Shown piece by piece: positions 26,721 to 36,418 of a stretch of 64,000 nt of DNA; position 1 is the stretch's first letter, and each line of letters begins with the position of its first letter. Source of the stretch: Pseudoglutamicibacter cumminsii. Its GTDB lineage: Bacteria > Actinomycetota > Actinomycetes > Actinomycetales > Micrococcaceae. Both the position numbers and the translations under genes were made by a program. The notes below the pieces were generated by a model. That model made no database searches. It had not been told where the DNA came from and was given only the letters and a program-made list of their open reading frames with translations. The stretch is from the NCBI RefSeq assembly GCF_016907775.1, contig NZ_JAFBCO010000001.1, forward strand, positions 372,001-436,000. Reading direction: 5' to 3'.

Positions 26721-27505
26721 CAGGCGTTGCCTCCTTCAGCCGCTGCTGGAGCTGCTGCACCACGATCGTTACGACGGCGACGCTCGCCACCGCGACCGCC
26801 ACCACGGCGATCGCCGCGACGGCCACCACGGCCTGGTGCTGCTGCCTGCTGTGCAGCGAGTTCCTTATCAGTGACGTCTCCCTTGTAGACCCAGACCTTC
26901 ACGCCGATGCGGCCGAAGGTGGTCTTTGCCTCGAAGAAGCCGTAGTCGATGTTCGCGCGGAGGGTGTGCAGTGGCACCTGGCCCTCGCGGTAGAACTCGC
27001 GGCGGCTCATTTCTGCACCACCGAGGCGGCCGGAGCACTGGACACGGATGCCCTTAGCGCCAGCGCGCATTGCCGACTGGATTGCCTTCTTCATTGCACG
27101 GCGGAATGCCACACGGGAGGCAAGCTGCTCAGCGATACCCTGAGCTACGAGCTGCGCATCGATCTCTGGGTTCTTGACCTCGAGGATGTTCAGCTGAACC
27201 TGCTTGTTGGTGAGCTTCTCGAGCTCGCCGCGAAGACGGTCTGCTTCTGCACCGCGGCGGCCGATGACGATACCTGGGCGTGCGGTGTGGATGTCCACAC
27301 GTACGCGGTCACGGGTACGTTCGATCTCGACCTTGGAGATGCCGGCACGGTCCATGCCGTCAGTCACCAGCGAGCGGATTTTGACGTCTTCCTTGACGTA
27401 GTCAGCGTAGGACTGACCCGGCAGCTTCGAATCGGCGAACCAGCGCGACACGTGGTCGGTGGTGATACCGAGTCGGAAGCCGTTTGGATTAATCTTCTGA
27501 CCCAT
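26720..27505 (-). CDS. rpsC: 30S ribosomal protein S3 with an RG-rich C-terminal tail
   Basis: Forms part of the mRNA entry tunnel and helicase of the small subunit, with a KH domain ([18 protein letters not shown]). The 261-residue protein starts [18 protein letters not shown]. After the conserved core it has a tail of about 45 residues with [20 protein letters not shown], then an Ala-rich end. Such tails occur in other actinobacterial S3 proteins. Its start directly abuts the rplV stop. Confidence 0.97.
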   Translation of the reverse strand: MGQKINPNGFRLGITTDHVSRWFADSKLPGQSYADYVKEDVKIRSLVTDGMDRAGISKVEIERTRDRVRVDIHTARPGIVIGRRGAEADRLRGELEKLTNKQVQLNILEVKNPEIDAQLVAQGIAEQLASRVAFRRAMKKAIQSAMRAGAKGIRVQCSGRLGGAEMSRREFYREGQVPLHTLRANIDYGFFEAKTTFGRIGVKVWVYKGDVTDKELAAQQAAAPGRGGRRGDRRGGGRGGERRRRNDRGAAAPAAAEGGNA

Positions 27506-27871
27506 TTACTTCTCCCCACCCTTCTCAGGCGTGGCAACGACCACGGTGACGTGGCTGGTGCGCTTGTTGATGCGGAATGCACGGCCTTGGGCGCGTGGCT
27601 GGAACCGCTTCATGGTTGGGCCTTCGTCTACATAAGCTTCGCTGATGTAGAGCTCGTCCTCGTTGAACGGCAGACCCTGCTGATCGGCCTTCTGGCGCGC
27701 GTTCGCGACAGCGGAGGCGACAACCTTGTACACAGGCTCCGAAGCGCCCTGCTGGGCGAACTTCAGGATCGCGAGTGCCTCGGTCGTCTGCTTGCCGCGG
27801 ACAAGATTGACGACGCGCCGGGCCTTCATCGGCGTAACGCGCAGGTGGCGCGCAATTGCCTTGGCTTCCAT
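27506..27871 (-). CDS. rplV: 50S ribosomal protein L22
   Basis: Its beta-hairpin lines the peptide exit tunnel and contributes to macrolide sensitivity. The 121-residue product begins [26 protein letters not shown] and contains the hairpin-region sequence [18 protein letters not shown]. It lies between rpsS and rpsC. Confidence 0.97.
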   Translation of the reverse strand: MEAKAIARHLRVTPMKARRVVNLVRGKQTTEALAILKFAQQGASEPVYKVVASAVANARQKADQQGLPFNEDELYISEAYVDEGPTMKRFQPRAQGRAFRINKRTSHVTVVVATPEKGGEK

Positions 27872-27915
27872 TGCTTTCCTTTCCTAAGGAAGGAGCTGCA
27901 ACCTCTGACCTATGG

Positions 27916-28197
27916 TCAGCGGCGCTTGCCCTTCTTGTCGTCCTTCACGTGGCCGCGGAAAGTACGCGTCATAGCGAACTCGCCGAGCTTGTGGCCGACC
28001 ATCGACTCAGTGATGAACACTGGGATGTGCTTACGTCCGTCGTGCACAGCGATCGTGTGGCCGAGCATGTCCGGCACGATCATGGAACGGCGGGACCACG
28101 TCTTGATGACGTTGCGGGTACCTGCTTCGTTCTGGTTCAGGACCTTCACAAGAAGGTGCTGATCAACGAAGGGGCCCTTCTTAAGGCTGCGTGGCAT
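27916..28197 (-). CDS. rpsS: 30S ribosomal protein S19
   Basis: A head protein that pairs with S13. The 93-residue product starts [19 protein letters not shown] and contains the signature [21 protein letters not shown]. It follows rplB by ten bases. Confidence 0.97.
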   Translation of the reverse strand: MPRSLKKGPFVDQHLLVKVLNQNEAGTRNVIKTWSRRSMIVPDMLGHTIAVHDGRKHIPVFITESMVGHKLGEFAMTRTFRGHVKDDKKGKRR

Positions 28198-28207
28198 CTA
28201 AGAGCTC

Positions 28208-29047
28208 CTATCGCTTGTTCTTGCCAGTGCGGCGACGGCGCACAATGAGCTTGTCGCTGGACTTGTTAGGACGGCGCGTGCGGCCTTCCTTCTTACCGGC
28301 TGGGTTGACTGGGTGACGGCCACCAGAGGTACGGCCTTCACCACCACCGTGTGGGTGATCGACTGGGTTCATAGCGACACCGCGGACGGTTGGGCGGATG
28401 CCCTTCCAGCGCATACGGCCGGCCTTACCCCAGTTGATGTTGATCTGCTCAGCGTTGCCGACCTCGCCGACGGTTGCGCGGCAGCGAACGTCAACGTTGC
28501 GGATTTCGCCGGATGGCAGACGCAGCTGTGCGTACTTGCCTTCACGTGCTACGAGCTGAGCGGATGCACCAGCGGAACGAGCCATCTTTGCGCCGCCACC
28601 TGGGCGGAGCTCGATTGCGTGCACAACGGTACCGACTGGGATGTTGCGCAGCGGCAGGTTGTTGCCTGGCTTGATGTCAGCGTTCGGGCCGGACTCGACG
28701 CGGTCGCCCTGCTTGAGGCGCTCTGGCGCTACGATGTAGCGCTTGGTGCCGTCCACGTAGTGGAGCAGTGCGATGCGGGCGGTGCGGTTCGGGTCGTACT
28801 CGATGTGAGCGACCTTTGCCGGTACGCCGTCCTTGTCTGCGCGACGGAAGTCGATCAGACGGTACTGGCGCTTGTGGCCACCACCCTTGTGGCGGGTCGT
28901 GATGCGGCCGGTGTTGTTACGGCCACCGGTCTTGTGCAGCGGGCGGAGAAGGGACTTCTCTGGCGTGCTGCGCGTAATTTCTGCGAAGTCGGCAACGGAC
29001 GAGCCACGCAGGCCCGGCGTTGTCGGCTTGTATTTGCGAATTGCCAT
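28208..29047 (-). CDS. rplB: 50S ribosomal protein L2
   Basis: A large-subunit core protein needed for subunit association and peptidyl transfer. The 279-residue product has [21 protein letters not shown] near the N-terminus and the diagnostic [18 protein letters not shown] segment with the conserved His. It lies between rplW and rpsS in the S10 operon. Confidence 0.98.
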   Translation of the reverse strand: MAIRKYKPTTPGLRGSSVADFAEITRSTPEKSLLRPLHKTGGRNNTGRITTRHKGGGHKRQYRLIDFRRADKDGVPAKVAHIEYDPNRTARIALLHYVDGTKRYIVAPERLKQGDRVESGPNADIKPGNNLPLRNIPVGTVVHAIELRPGGGAKMARSAGASAQLVAREGKYAQLRLPSGEIRNVDVRCRATVGEVGNAEQININWGKAGRMRWKGIRPTVRGVAMNPVDHPHGGGEGRTSGGRHPVNPAGKKEGRTRRPNKSSDKLIVRRRRTGKNKR

Positions 29048-29081
29048 TTATTGTTCCTCGTTAAAGTGGTCTCCGGTTGCC

Positions 29082-29390
29082 TTAGGCGACCGGACCGCCG
29101 AAGATGTCGATGGTGTCATCGCCCTGGAGGGTGACGATTGCGCGCTTGGTGTTCTTGCGCTGCCCCCAACCGAAGCGGGTACGCGTGCGCTTACCCGGGC
29201 GATTGTTGGTGTTGACCGATGCAACCTTGACGCCGTAGATCTCCTCTACTGCAGCCTTGATTTCGGTCTTGTTCGAACGTGGGTCCACCAGGAAGGTGTA
29301 CTGACCCTCGTCGATCAGGTTGTAGCTCTTTTCCGAAACGACCGGAGCGACGATGACGTCGTGGGCCGTGCGACGGTTGATGTTAGTCAC
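29082..29390 (-). CDS. rplW: 50S ribosomal protein L23
   Basis: Sits at the exit tunnel and is the docking site for trigger factor and SRP. The 102-residue product has [22 protein letters not shown] and the loop [17 protein letters not shown]. It overlaps the 3' end of rplD by four bases. Confidence 0.96.
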   Translation of the reverse strand: MTNINRRTAHDVIVAPVVSEKSYNLIDEGQYTFLVDPRSNKTEIKAAVEEIYGVKVASVNTNNRPGKRTRTRFGWGQRKNTKRAIVTLQGDDTIDIFGGPVA

Positions 29391-29992
29391 TTGGCGTCCT
29401 CCTTACCGATGAAGGCGTCGAAGGCAGCCTTCGTGAAGATGACGTCATCAGCGCGGAGCACATCGTAGGTGTTGAGCTGGTCCACGAACAGTGCGTGTAC
29501 GAACTCAAGGTTGCGCACGGACAGAGCTGCGACGTCGTTGGCGCGTTCGAGCACCACGAGCAGGTTCTTCCGGGTCGTGAGGGACTTGAGGTTCTCGCGA
29601 GCCTGCTTGGTCGACGGGGTGTCGCCCGTGACGATGTCCTCTACGACGTGGATGCGATCGTGGCGTGCACGATCGGAGAGGGCGCCGCGAAGTGCAGCTG
29701 CCTTCATCTTCTTAGGGGTGCGCTGGGAGTAGTCGCGTGGGACTGGACCGTGTGCGATACCACCGCCGCGCATCTGTGGCTCACGGATGGAGCCCTGACG
29801 TGCGCGACCGGTGCCCTTCTGGCGGAACGGCTTGATGCCGGAGCCGGAGCGTTCTGCACGGGTCTTAGTCTTGTGCGTACCCTGGCGGCGTGCTGCCTCT
29901 TGCGCAACAACTACCTGGTGCAAGAGAGCAACGTTAGCCTCGGTATCGAAGATCTCTGCTGGGAGATCAACCTTTACGGTTTTGATAGCCAT
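29387..29992 (-). CDS. rplD: 50S ribosomal protein L4
   Basis: Has an extended loop into the exit tunnel. In E. coli it also autoregulates the S10 operon through the leader. The 201-residue product has [25 protein letters not shown], the tunnel-loop signature. It lies three bases after rplC and overlaps rplW, an arrangement consistent with strict coupling. Confidence 0.97.
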   Translation of the reverse strand: MAIKTVKVDLPAEIFDTEANVALLHQVVVAQEAARRQGTHKTKTRAERSGSGIKPFRQKGTGRARQGSIREPQMRGGGIAHGPVPRDYSQRTPKKMKAAALRGALSDRARHDRIHVVEDIVTGDTPSTKQARENLKSLTTRKNLLVVLERANDVAALSVRNLEFVHALFVDQLNTYDVLRADDVIFTKAAFDAFIGKEDAK

Positions 29993-29995
29993 TGG

Positions 29996-30646
29996 TTAGG
30001 CTCCCTTCACTGCAGTGCGAACCAGGACAACCTGGCCACGCGGACCTGGGACGGCGCCCTTGATGAGCAGGAGGTTGTTCTCTGCGTCTACGCCGTGAAC
30101 GGTGAGGTTCAGGGTCGTCTGACGCTCAACACCCATGCGGCCCGGAAGCTTCTTGCCCTTGAAGACGCGACCTGGGGTCGACGCCTGGCCAACGGAGCCT
30201 GGCTTGCGGTGGTTCTTGTGCTGACCGTGGGATGCACCAGCGCCGGCGAAGCCGTGACGCTTCATTGCACCTGCGAAGCCCTTACCCTTGGTGGTTCCGG
30301 TGATGTCTACCTTGGAACCGGCTTCAAACTGCTCGACGGTGAGTTCCTGGCCGAGCTCGTAGTCTGCTGCGTCAGCGGTACGTACTTCGGCTACGTGGCG
30401 GCGTGGGGTCACGCCTGCGGCCTTGAAGTGGCCGGCGAGTGGCTTGGTGACCTTGGTTGGGTCTACCTGGCCGTAGCCGATCTGGATCGCGGTGTAGCCG
30501 TCGCGCTCTTCGTTGCGCAGCTGGGTGACGACGTTAGCGTCAGCCTTGACGACGGTTACCGGGATCAGGTTGTTGTCTTTATCCCAGACCTGGGTCATGC
30601 CGAGCTTCGTGCCCAGCAGGCCCTTGATGTTGCGGCTTGCGGTCAT
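29996..30646 (-). CDS. rplC: 50S ribosomal protein L3
   Basis: An early assembly protein reaching the peptidyl transferase centre. The 216-residue product has [24 protein letters not shown] and the central [20 protein letters not shown] loop. It lies between rpsJ (21-bp gap) and rplD. Confidence 0.97.
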   Translation of the reverse strand: MTASRNIKGLLGTKLGMTQVWDKDNNLIPVTVVKADANVVTQLRNEERDGYTAIQIGYGQVDPTKVTKPLAGHFKAAGVTPRRHVAEVRTADAADYELGQELTVEQFEAGSKVDITGTTKGKGFAGAMKRHGFAGAGASHGQHKNHRKPGSVGQASTPGRVFKGKKLPGRMGVERQTTLNLTVHGVDAENNLLLIKGAVPGPRGQVVLVRTAVKGA

Positions 30647-30667
30647 AGTTATCTCAGCACCTCCCTA

Positions 30668-30976
30668 TTAAAGCTTGATTTCGATGTTGACATCCGCTGG
30701 CAGGTCGAGGCGCATAAGCGAGTCGACGGCCTTTGGAGTTGGATCCACGATGTCGATGAGGCGCTTGTGGGTGCGCATCTCGAAGTGCTCGCGGGAGTCC
30801 TTGTACTTGTGTGGGGAGCGAATCACGGTGAACGTGTTCTTCTCCGTTGGCAGTGGCACTGGGCCGACGACGGTTGCGCCAGCGCGAGTGACCGTATCCA
30901 CGATCTTGCGGGCGGAGGTGTCAATGACCTCGTGGTCGTATGACTTCAGCCGGATGCGGATCTTCTGTCCCGCCAT
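30668..30976 (-). CDS. rpsJ: 30S ribosomal protein S10 (NusE)
   Basis: A head protein of the small subunit that also joins antitermination complexes as NusE. The 102-residue product begins [24 protein letters not shown] and contains [20 protein letters not shown]. It is the first gene of the S10 operon, preceded by a long leader. Confidence 0.98.
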   Translation of the reverse strand: MAGQKIRIRLKSYDHEVIDTSARKIVDTVTRAGATVVGPVPLPTEKNTFTVIRSPHKYKDSREHFEMRTHKRLIDIVDPTPKAVDSLMRLDLPADVNIEIKL

Positions 30977-31351
30977 GCTGTCTTCCTTACGTTGTTAGCA
31001 CTGTTATTGATGTGTGCCTCACGGGTCACAGCTGTAGCGGATAGTTTCCAGGAAGGTCTGGTCCTCTATGTGCTTACTGTGACCGGCACGCCCGGTTTCG
31101 AGCCAAATCCTGAAACTTCAGGGTTCCTTGCCTCGGCCGAGCTCCGATCCACGCACTCGGGCGTGTCTTCACCGTTGCGATGTTGTACGCCTGATTATTT
31201 TGCGGGGATCTTGTTGGCGCAGAGCTTTAGCCCTAAAAGCCAACTTATCCAGTGTGCCACACTCTGAGCCGAATAACAAAACAGTGTGATCAGCACAACC
31301 CTCGACCTGTAGCACTCCACCATGTAGCTCTGCCGATACAATCCACCTCAT
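30977..31351 (-). promoter_or_regulatory. S10 operon leader and promoter region
   Basis: This gap of nearly 400 bp before rpsJ contains no credible gene. On the minus strand GGCACACTGGATAAGTT, around 31240-31256, has a -10-like GATAAG, but no good -35 is seen. Nearer rpsJ, a short CCTGAA/TTCAGG inverted repeat lies at 31109-31122. The length is compatible with a regulated untranslated leader, as in other bacteria where L4 controls S10, but no known structure was recognised. Confidence 0.4.
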
Positions 31352-31399
31352 ACGAAAAGGGACCCGACTCCCCTTACGGAGTGTCGGGTCCCTTTTCGT
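31352..31399 (-). terminator. Terminator after tuf
   Basis: A 17-bp perfect stem (ACGAAAAGGGACCCGAC and complement) encloses a further ACTCC/GGAGT pairing. It lies 56 bp after the tuf stop in the direction of transcription. Confidence 0.9.
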
Positions 31400-31454
31400 T
31401 ATGGCTGGTTCACATCATGTCGATGTGGCCTGCGCCAGATCAGTAAGAAGGGTC

Positions 31455-32648
31455 TTACTTGATGATCTTGGTAACGCGGCCCGAACCAACGGTGCGGCCA
31501 CCCTCACGGATAGCGAAGCCGAGGCCCTCTTCCATAGCGATTGGCTGGATGAGCTCGACGGTCATCTCGGTGGTGTCACCTGGCATAACCATCTCGGTGC
31601 CCTCTGGGAGGGTAATAACACCGGTCACGTCAGTCGTACGGAAGTAGAACTGTGGGCGGTAGTTCGAGTAGAACGGGTTGTGACGGCCACCCTCGTCCTT
31701 GGAGAGGATGTAGACGTTTGCCTCGAACTCGGTGTGTGGGGTGATCGAGCCTGGCTCGACAACAACCTGACCGCGCTCAACGTCTTCACGCTTGAGACCG
31801 CGGAGCAGCAGACCACAGTTCTCGCCAGCCCATGCTTCGTCGAGCTGCTTGTGGAACATCTCGATACCGGTAACGGTGGTCTTCTGCAGTGGGCGCAGAC
31901 CGACGATCTCAACCTCGGAGTTGAGCTTGAGGGTACCGCGCTCTGCACGGCCGGTAACAACGGTACCGCGACCGGTAATGGTGAAGACGTCCTCGATTGG
32001 CATCAGGAATGGCTGATCCTTCTCGCGGACTGGGTCTGGGATGTACTCGTCAACAGCGTTCATGAGCTCCATGATGGAGTCAGCCCACTTCTCGTCGCCC
32101 TGGAGAGCCTGGTAAGCGGAAACGCGGATAACTGGTGCGTCGTCGCCGTCGAAGCCCTGGGAGGACAGAAGTTCGCGAACTTCCATCTCGACGAGGTCGA
32201 GGAGCTCTTCGTCGTCAACCATGTCGCACTTGTTGAGTGCAACGAGCAGTGCAGGAACGCCAACCTGGCGGGCCAGCAGAACGTGCTCGCGGGTCTGAGC
32301 CATTGGGCCGTCAGTAGCAGCAACCACGAGGATTGCGCCGTCCATCTGAGCAGCACCGGTAATCATGTTCTTGACGTAGTCAGCGTGGCCTGGAGCGTCA
32401 ATGTGTGCGTAGTGACGCTTCTCGGTCTCGTACTCCACGTGGGAGATGGAGATGGTAATACCGCGCTGGCGCTCTTCCGGAGCGGAGTCAATGGTGTCGA
32501 AGTCGCGCTGGACGTTGGTCTCCGATGGGAAACGGTCAGCCAGTACCTTCGAGATAGCAGCGGAGAGCGTCGTCTTACCGTGGTCAACGTGGCCGATGGT
32601 GCCAACGTTTACGTGCGGCTTGGAGCGGTCAAACTTTGCCTTTGCCAC
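31455..32648 (-). CDS. tuf: Elongation factor Tu
   Basis: The GTPase that delivers aminoacyl-tRNA to the ribosomal A site. The 397-residue product has G1 [11 protein letters not shown]3 DAPGHADYV and G4 NKCDMVDD, and all three domains through the C-terminal [10 protein letters not shown]. It starts at GTG 32648 behind a near-perfect AGGAGG. A hairpin after fusA and a TAGACT box suggest it can be transcribed separately from the rpsL-rpsG-fusA unit. It is the only tuf copy in the window. Confidence 0.98.
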   Translation of the reverse strand: MAKAKFDRSKPHVNVGTIGHVDHGKTTLSAAISKVLADRFPSETNVQRDFDTIDSAPEERQRGITISISHVEYETEKRHYAHIDAPGHADYVKNMITGAAQMDGAILVVAATDGPMAQTREHVLLARQVGVPALLVALNKCDMVDDEELLDLVEMEVRELLSSQGFDGDDAPVIRVSAYQALQGDEKWADSIMELMNAVDEYIPDPVREKDQPFLMPIEDVFTITGRGTVVTGRAERGTLKLNSEVEIVGLRPLQKTTVTGIEMFHKQLDEAWAGENCGLLLRGLKREDVERGQVVVEPGSITPHTEFEANVYILSKDEGGRHNPFYSNYRPQFYFRTTDVTGVITLPEGTEMVMPGDTTEMTVELIQPIAMEEGLGFAIREGGRTVGSGRVTKIIK

Positions 32649-32717
32649 AGGTTCCTCCTAGAACTGTTTTCAGCAAACTTATTACTGCTCACTCTTTTGG
32701 TGAGCATGCTAACGATC

Positions 32718-32723
32718 AGTCTA
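32718..32723 (-). promoter_or_regulatory. Possible -10 box of tuf
   Basis: Minus-strand TAGACT (context CAGTAGACTGATCG) lies 70 bp before tuf. The same 10-bp string TAGACTGATC also precedes rplJ. No clear -35 is visible at 17-18 bp. Confidence 0.35.
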
Positions 32724-32833
32724 CTGATGGCGTGTTGGTTTATGAAAATTCAGCGGGATCCAGTGAGATCTCCCTCACCTTAGCGGTGATCCCTGTTCGT
32801 CCGCCGGTAAGCCTATAAAGCTATGCCGGCGGT

Positions 32834-32877
32834 GAGCAAGTGGGCGGCCCTACCGCGGCAGCGCCGCCCACTTGCTC
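32834..32877 (-). terminator. Intercistronic hairpin between fusA and tuf
   Basis: A 15-bp perfect stem (GAGCAAGTGGGCGGC and complement) with a 14-base loop lies 12 bp after the fusA stop. It has no U tract, so partial termination or mRNA stabilisation is possible. Confidence 0.65.
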
Positions 32878-32889
32878 TCCCCACAGGAA

Positions 32890-35004
32890 TTACTCGCCGC
32901 GGGACTTCTGGATGATCTCGTCCGCGACGTTCTTCGGGACTTCAGCGTAGCTGTCGAAGACCATCGAGTACACTGCGCGGCCCTGCGTACGGGAACGCAG
33001 GTCGCCGATGTAGCCGAACATCTCCGAAAGCGGTACCTGTGCCTTGACGACGCGAACGCCCTGGGCGTCATCCATCGACTGGATGGAGCCACGGCGGGAG
33101 TTCAGGTCACCGATGACGTCACCCATGTACTCTTCTGGGGTGCGAACCTCAACGGCCATGACCGGTTCGAGGAGAACCGGGTTGGCGCGCTTCATGGCTT
33201 CCTTGTAAACCTGGGAGCCTGCGATCTTGAACGCCATTTCGGACGAGTCAACATCGTGGTATGCACCGTCGAGCAGGGTTGCCTTGACGCCGACCATTGG
33301 GTAGCCAGCCAGGACACCGAGTTCCATGGCTTCCTGAATACCCTGGTCAACGGATGGGATGTATTCGCGTGGAATACGGCCACCGGTAACGGCATTCTCA
33401 AACTCGTAGATGGTGTCGCCTTCAACCTCGAGAGGCTCGAAGGTAACCTGTACCTTTGCGAACTGACCGGAACCACCGGTCTGCTTCTTGTGGGTGAAGT
33501 CTACCTTCTCCACCGTGCGGCGGATGGTCTCGCGGTATGCAACCTGTGGCTTACCGACGTTAGCTTCAACCTTGAACTCGCGCTTCATGCGGTCGACGAA
33601 GACGTCGAGGTGCAGCTCGCCCATACCACCGATTTCGGTCTGGCCGGTTTCCTCGTTGAGGGAAACGGTGAAGGTTGGGTCTTCAGCAACGAGTTTCTGG
33701 ATAGCGTTCGAGAGCTTCTCCTGGTCGCCCTTGGTCTTCGGCTCGATAGCAACGAAGATCACTGGCTCTGGGAAGGTCATCGATTCGAGGATGATCGGAG
33801 CGTCAGCTGCGCACAGGGTGTCACCAGTGGTGGTGTCCTTGAGGCCGATGACTGCGTAGATGTGGCCTGCTACGACCTCTTCGACTGGCTGTTCCTTGTT
33901 TGCGTGCATCTGGAACATCTTGCCGATGCGCTCGCGCTTGCCCTTGGTCGAGTTCAGGATCTGAGCACCGGATTCGAGGCGGCCCGAGTAAACGCGGATG
34001 AAGGTCAGGGTGCCGAAGAATGGGTGGGACGCGATCTTGAACGCGAGAGCCGAGAATGGCTCGTCGACGGATGGCTTACGGGTCAGCTCAATCGTCTCGT
34101 CCTTCGGATCGGTACCGTGCATCGGTGGAACGTCCAGTGGCGATGGCAGGTAGTCGACGATGGCGTCGAGGATTGGCTGGATACCGCGGTTCTTGAACGC
34201 GGAGCCGCAGAAGACTGGGTAAGCTTCGTCGGAGACGGTGAGCTTACGGATACCGGCCTTGAGCTCAGCTTCCGAGATCTCCTCACCTTCGAGGTACTTC
34301 TCCATGAGGTCTTCGTCAGCTTCAGCGACGTCCTCAACGAGCTTCGCGCGGTATTCCTCAGCCTTCTCCTGGAGTTCGGCTGGGATTTCCTCGGTGGTGT
34401 ACTTCTGGCCGAGCGAGACGTCGCCCTTCGAGTCAGCTTCCCACTTGAGGGCCTTCATCGTGACGAGGTCGACAACGCCAACGAAGTCGTTCTCAGCACC
34501 GATTGGCAGCTGCATCACGAGTGGCTTAGCGCCAAGGCGGGACACGATGGTCTCTACCGTGTGGTAGAAGTCTGCGCCCATCTTGTCCATCTTGTTGACG
34601 AAGCAGATACGTGGAACGCCGTACTTGTCAGCCTGACGCCACACGGTTTCGGACTGTGGCTCAACGCCTTCCTTAGCGTCGAAGACAGCGACAGCGCCGT
34701 CGAGAACGCGCAGGGAACGCTCAACTTCAACGGTGAAGTCAACGTGACCTGGGGTGTCGATGACGTTGATCTGGTTGTCGTTCCAGTAAGCGGAGACTGC
34801 AGCGGAGGTAATGGTAATACCGCGCTCCTTCTCCTGTTCCATCCAGTCGGTCGTCGATGCACCGTCGTGCGTCTCGCCGAGCTTGTGGTTCACACCCGTG
34901 TAGAACAGGATGCGTTCCGTAGTAGTGGTCTTGCCCGCATCGATGTGGGCCATAATGCCGATGTTGCGGACCTTCTGAAGGTCGGTGAGCACGTCGAGTG
35001 CCAC
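32890..35004 (-). CDS. fusA: Elongation factor G
   Basis: The GTPase that drives tRNA-mRNA translocation and, with RRF, ribosome recycling. The 704-residue product has G1 [20 protein letters not shown]3 DTPGHVDF, G4 [10 protein letters not shown] and the domain IV-V sequences of canonical EF-G. The start at 35004 is GTG and gives the usual [20 protein letters not shown]. It follows rpsG by 66 bp, with a perfect hairpin in the gap. Confidence 0.98.
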   Translation of the reverse strand: MALDVLTDLQKVRNIGIMAHIDAGKTTTTERILFYTGVNHKLGETHDGASTTDWMEQEKERGITITSAAVSAYWNDNQINVIDTPGHVDFTVEVERSLRVLDGAVAVFDAKEGVEPQSETVWRQADKYGVPRICFVNKMDKMGADFYHTVETIVSRLGAKPLVMQLPIGAENDFVGVVDLVTMKALKWEADSKGDVSLGQKYTTEEIPAELQEKAEEYRAKLVEDVAEADEDLMEKYLEGEEISEAELKAGIRKLTVSDEAYPVFCGSAFKNRGIQPILDAIVDYLPSPLDVPPMHGTDPKDETIELTRKPSVDEPFSALAFKIASHPFFGTLTFIRVYSGRLESGAQILNSTKGKRERIGKMFQMHANKEQPVEEVVAGHIYAVIGLKDTTTGDTLCAADAPIILESMTFPEPVIFVAIEPKTKGDQEKLSNAIQKLVAEDPTFTVSLNEETGQTEIGGMGELHLDVFVDRMKREFKVEANVGKPQVAYRETIRRTVEKVDFTHKKQTGGSGQFAKVQVTFEPLEVEGDTIYEFENAVTGGRIPREYIPSVDQGIQEAMELGVLAGYPMVGVKATLLDGAYHDVDSSEMAFKIAGSQVYKEAMKRANPVLLEPVMAVEVRTPEEYMGDVIGDLNSRRGSIQSMDDAQGVRVVKAQVPLSEMFGYIGDLRSRTQGRAVYSMVFDSYAEVPKNVADEIIQKSRGE

Positions 35005-35032
35005 GGTGTCTCCCTTACGGTTGAAGTGTCAG

Positions 35033-35061
35033 TACCCGGTGGCGAGGATCGCCACCGGGTA
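35033..35061 (-). other. Intercistronic hairpin between rpsG and fusA
   Basis: A 13-bp perfect inverted repeat (TACCCGGTGGCGA and complement) with a three-base loop sits ten bases after rpsG and 29 bases before fusA. In E. coli the S12-S7 spacer is the S7 repressor site; here the only comparable structure is this hairpin in the next gap. Its role is unknown. Confidence 0.6.
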
Positions 35062-35070
35062 GAACGTGGA

Positions 35071-35541
35071 TTACCAGCGGTAGTGAGCGAACGCCTTGTT
35101 GGCTTCCGCCATCTTGTGAGTATCCTCGCGGCGCTTAACTGCAGCGCCGAGGCCGTTGGAGGCGTCCAGGATCTCGTTCATGAGGCGTTCGGTCATGCTC
35201 TTCTCGCGGCGAACCTTGGAGAAGCCGACCAGCCAGCGCAGTGCGAGTGCAACCGAGCGACCAGGCTTAACCTCAACTGGAACCTGGTAGGTTGCACCAC
35301 CGACGCGGCGGGAGCGAACCTCAAGTGCAGGCTTGATGTTTTCGATGGCCTTCTTGAGGGTGGCTACTGGATCGTTACCGGTCTTAGCCTGGGTACCTTC
35401 AAGTGCACCGTAAACAATGCGCTCTGCAGTGGACTTCTTACCGTCTACGAGAACCTTGTTGATCAGCTGGGTGACCAATGCGGAGCCGTAAACCGGATCG
35501 TTGACAATAGGGCGCTTCGGAGCTGGACCCTTACGAGGCAT
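35071..35541 (-). CDS. rpsG: 30S ribosomal protein S7
   Basis: A primary 16S rRNA-binding head protein contacting E-site tRNA. The 156-residue product begins [20 protein letters not shown] and contains [13 protein letters not shown] and the conserved [14 protein letters not shown]. Its ATG shares one base with the TAA stop of rpsL (TAATG), so the S12 and S7 genes are translationally coupled. Confidence 0.97.
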   Translation of the reverse strand: MPRKGPAPKRPIVNDPVYGSALVTQLINKVLVDGKKSTAERIVYGALEGTQAKTGNDPVATLKKAIENIKPALEVRSRRVGGATYQVPVEVKPGRSVALALRWLVGFSKVRREKSMTERLMNEILDASNGLGAAVKRREDTHKMAEANKAFAHYRW

Positions 35542-35915
35542 TACTTCTTCTCCTTCTTAGCGCCGTAGCGGGAACGGGCCTGGCCGCGGTCCTTGACACC
35601 CTGGGTGTCGAGTGCGCCACGGACGATCTTGTAGCGAACACCTGGCAGGTCCTTAACACGACCACCGCGCACGAGCACGATGGAGTGTTCCTGCAGGTTG
35701 TGGCCCTCACCTGGGATGTAGGCGGTAACTTCGGTACCACCTGCGAGGCGAACACGTGCAACCTTGCGGAGTGCCGAGTTCGGCTTCTTTGGAGTGGTCG
35801 TGTACACGCGGGTGCACACGCCGCGGCGCATTGGGTTACCCTCGAGCGCCGGGGTCTTCGACTTGTTCTTCTGTGGAGCGCGACCCTTGCGCACCAGCTG
35901 CTGAATTGTAGGCAA
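35541..35915 (-). CDS. rpsL: 30S ribosomal protein S12
   Basis: Controls decoding accuracy at the A site; residues around KPNSALRK and [12 protein letters not shown] are where streptomycin-resistance changes arise. The 124-residue product is canonical, with Lys at both classic positions. It starts at TTG 35915 with AAGGA upstream at a good distance, and no ATG or GTG is available near it. It is the first gene of the rpsL-rpsG-fusA-(tuf) unit. Confidence 0.96.
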   Translation of the reverse strand: MPTIQQLVRKGRAPQKNKSKTPALEGNPMRRGVCTRVYTTTPKKPNSALRKVARVRLAGGTEVTAYIPGEGHNLQEHSIVLVRGGRVKDLPGVRYKIVRGALDTQGVKDRGQARSRYGAKKEKK

Positions 35916-36329
35916 TCTGTGTCCTTACGTTGCTGATCGGACTGTCCGCCAGCCCACCCTGATGCCCCACAAAATAAGGCGGGCGGGCGATGCGTGCGGT
36001 TATCGTTTTCTCGCGATCTCTAAACCGCATGGTCCGAGGCGTGCGAAAGTGTGGAGTACGTCATTCAACCTGCGAATGACACGGACTGAGTCCACTTCTC
36101 CACACGAAAACTCTGATTAATAACTGTATCAGTATTTTCGCTATCACCACAATCCACAGTGGCACACCCCACATAGGCCTCCATATAGGGTGCCACATTA
36201 GAACGGCCTACATTGTTACGGCCCACAGTGCATGGGCGTACCAACGCAGCTCGCACACCTCAACTTTGCTAGCGCAAACCAAACACCAACGCAACATCAC
36301 GTTGCCGAAACATAAACACCCTTAAACGC
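35916..36329 (-). promoter_or_regulatory. rpsL upstream region, 414 bp without a gene
   Basis: The rpsL promoter must lie here. A minus-strand candidate is TTGTGG with GATACA at 16-bp spacing, around 36129-36156, in an AT-richer patch. Several short GGCC-containing strings recur near 36170-36230. No open frame here has a recognisable product. Confidence 0.35.
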
Positions 36330-36373
36330 CGATGCGGTGGTCACCTCCCCTACGGAAGGCACCCACCGCATCG
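36330..36373 (-). terminator. Terminator of rpoB-rpoC
   Basis: An 11-bp stem (CGATGCGGTGG and complement) with a 22-base inner region lies 46 bp after the rpoC stop. The minus-strand side continues into GTTTAAGGGTG. It is the only strong hairpin between rpoC and rpsL. Confidence 0.75.
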
Positions 36374-36418
36374 TACGGATTACGCCAGCTTTCTAGCCAG
36401 CGTCGCCGCAACTACCGA

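Noticed and set aside
29495-30943. A 482-codon plus-strand frame opposite rplD, rplC and rpsJ
   Set aside because: Antisense shadow of ribosomal protein genes.
32872-35568. An 898-codon open frame on the plus strand, opposite fusA and rpsG
   Set aside because: It is antisense to highly conserved genes and has no recognisable domain. Biased codon use in highly expressed GC-rich genes avoids codons whose complements are stops, which leaves long antisense frames.
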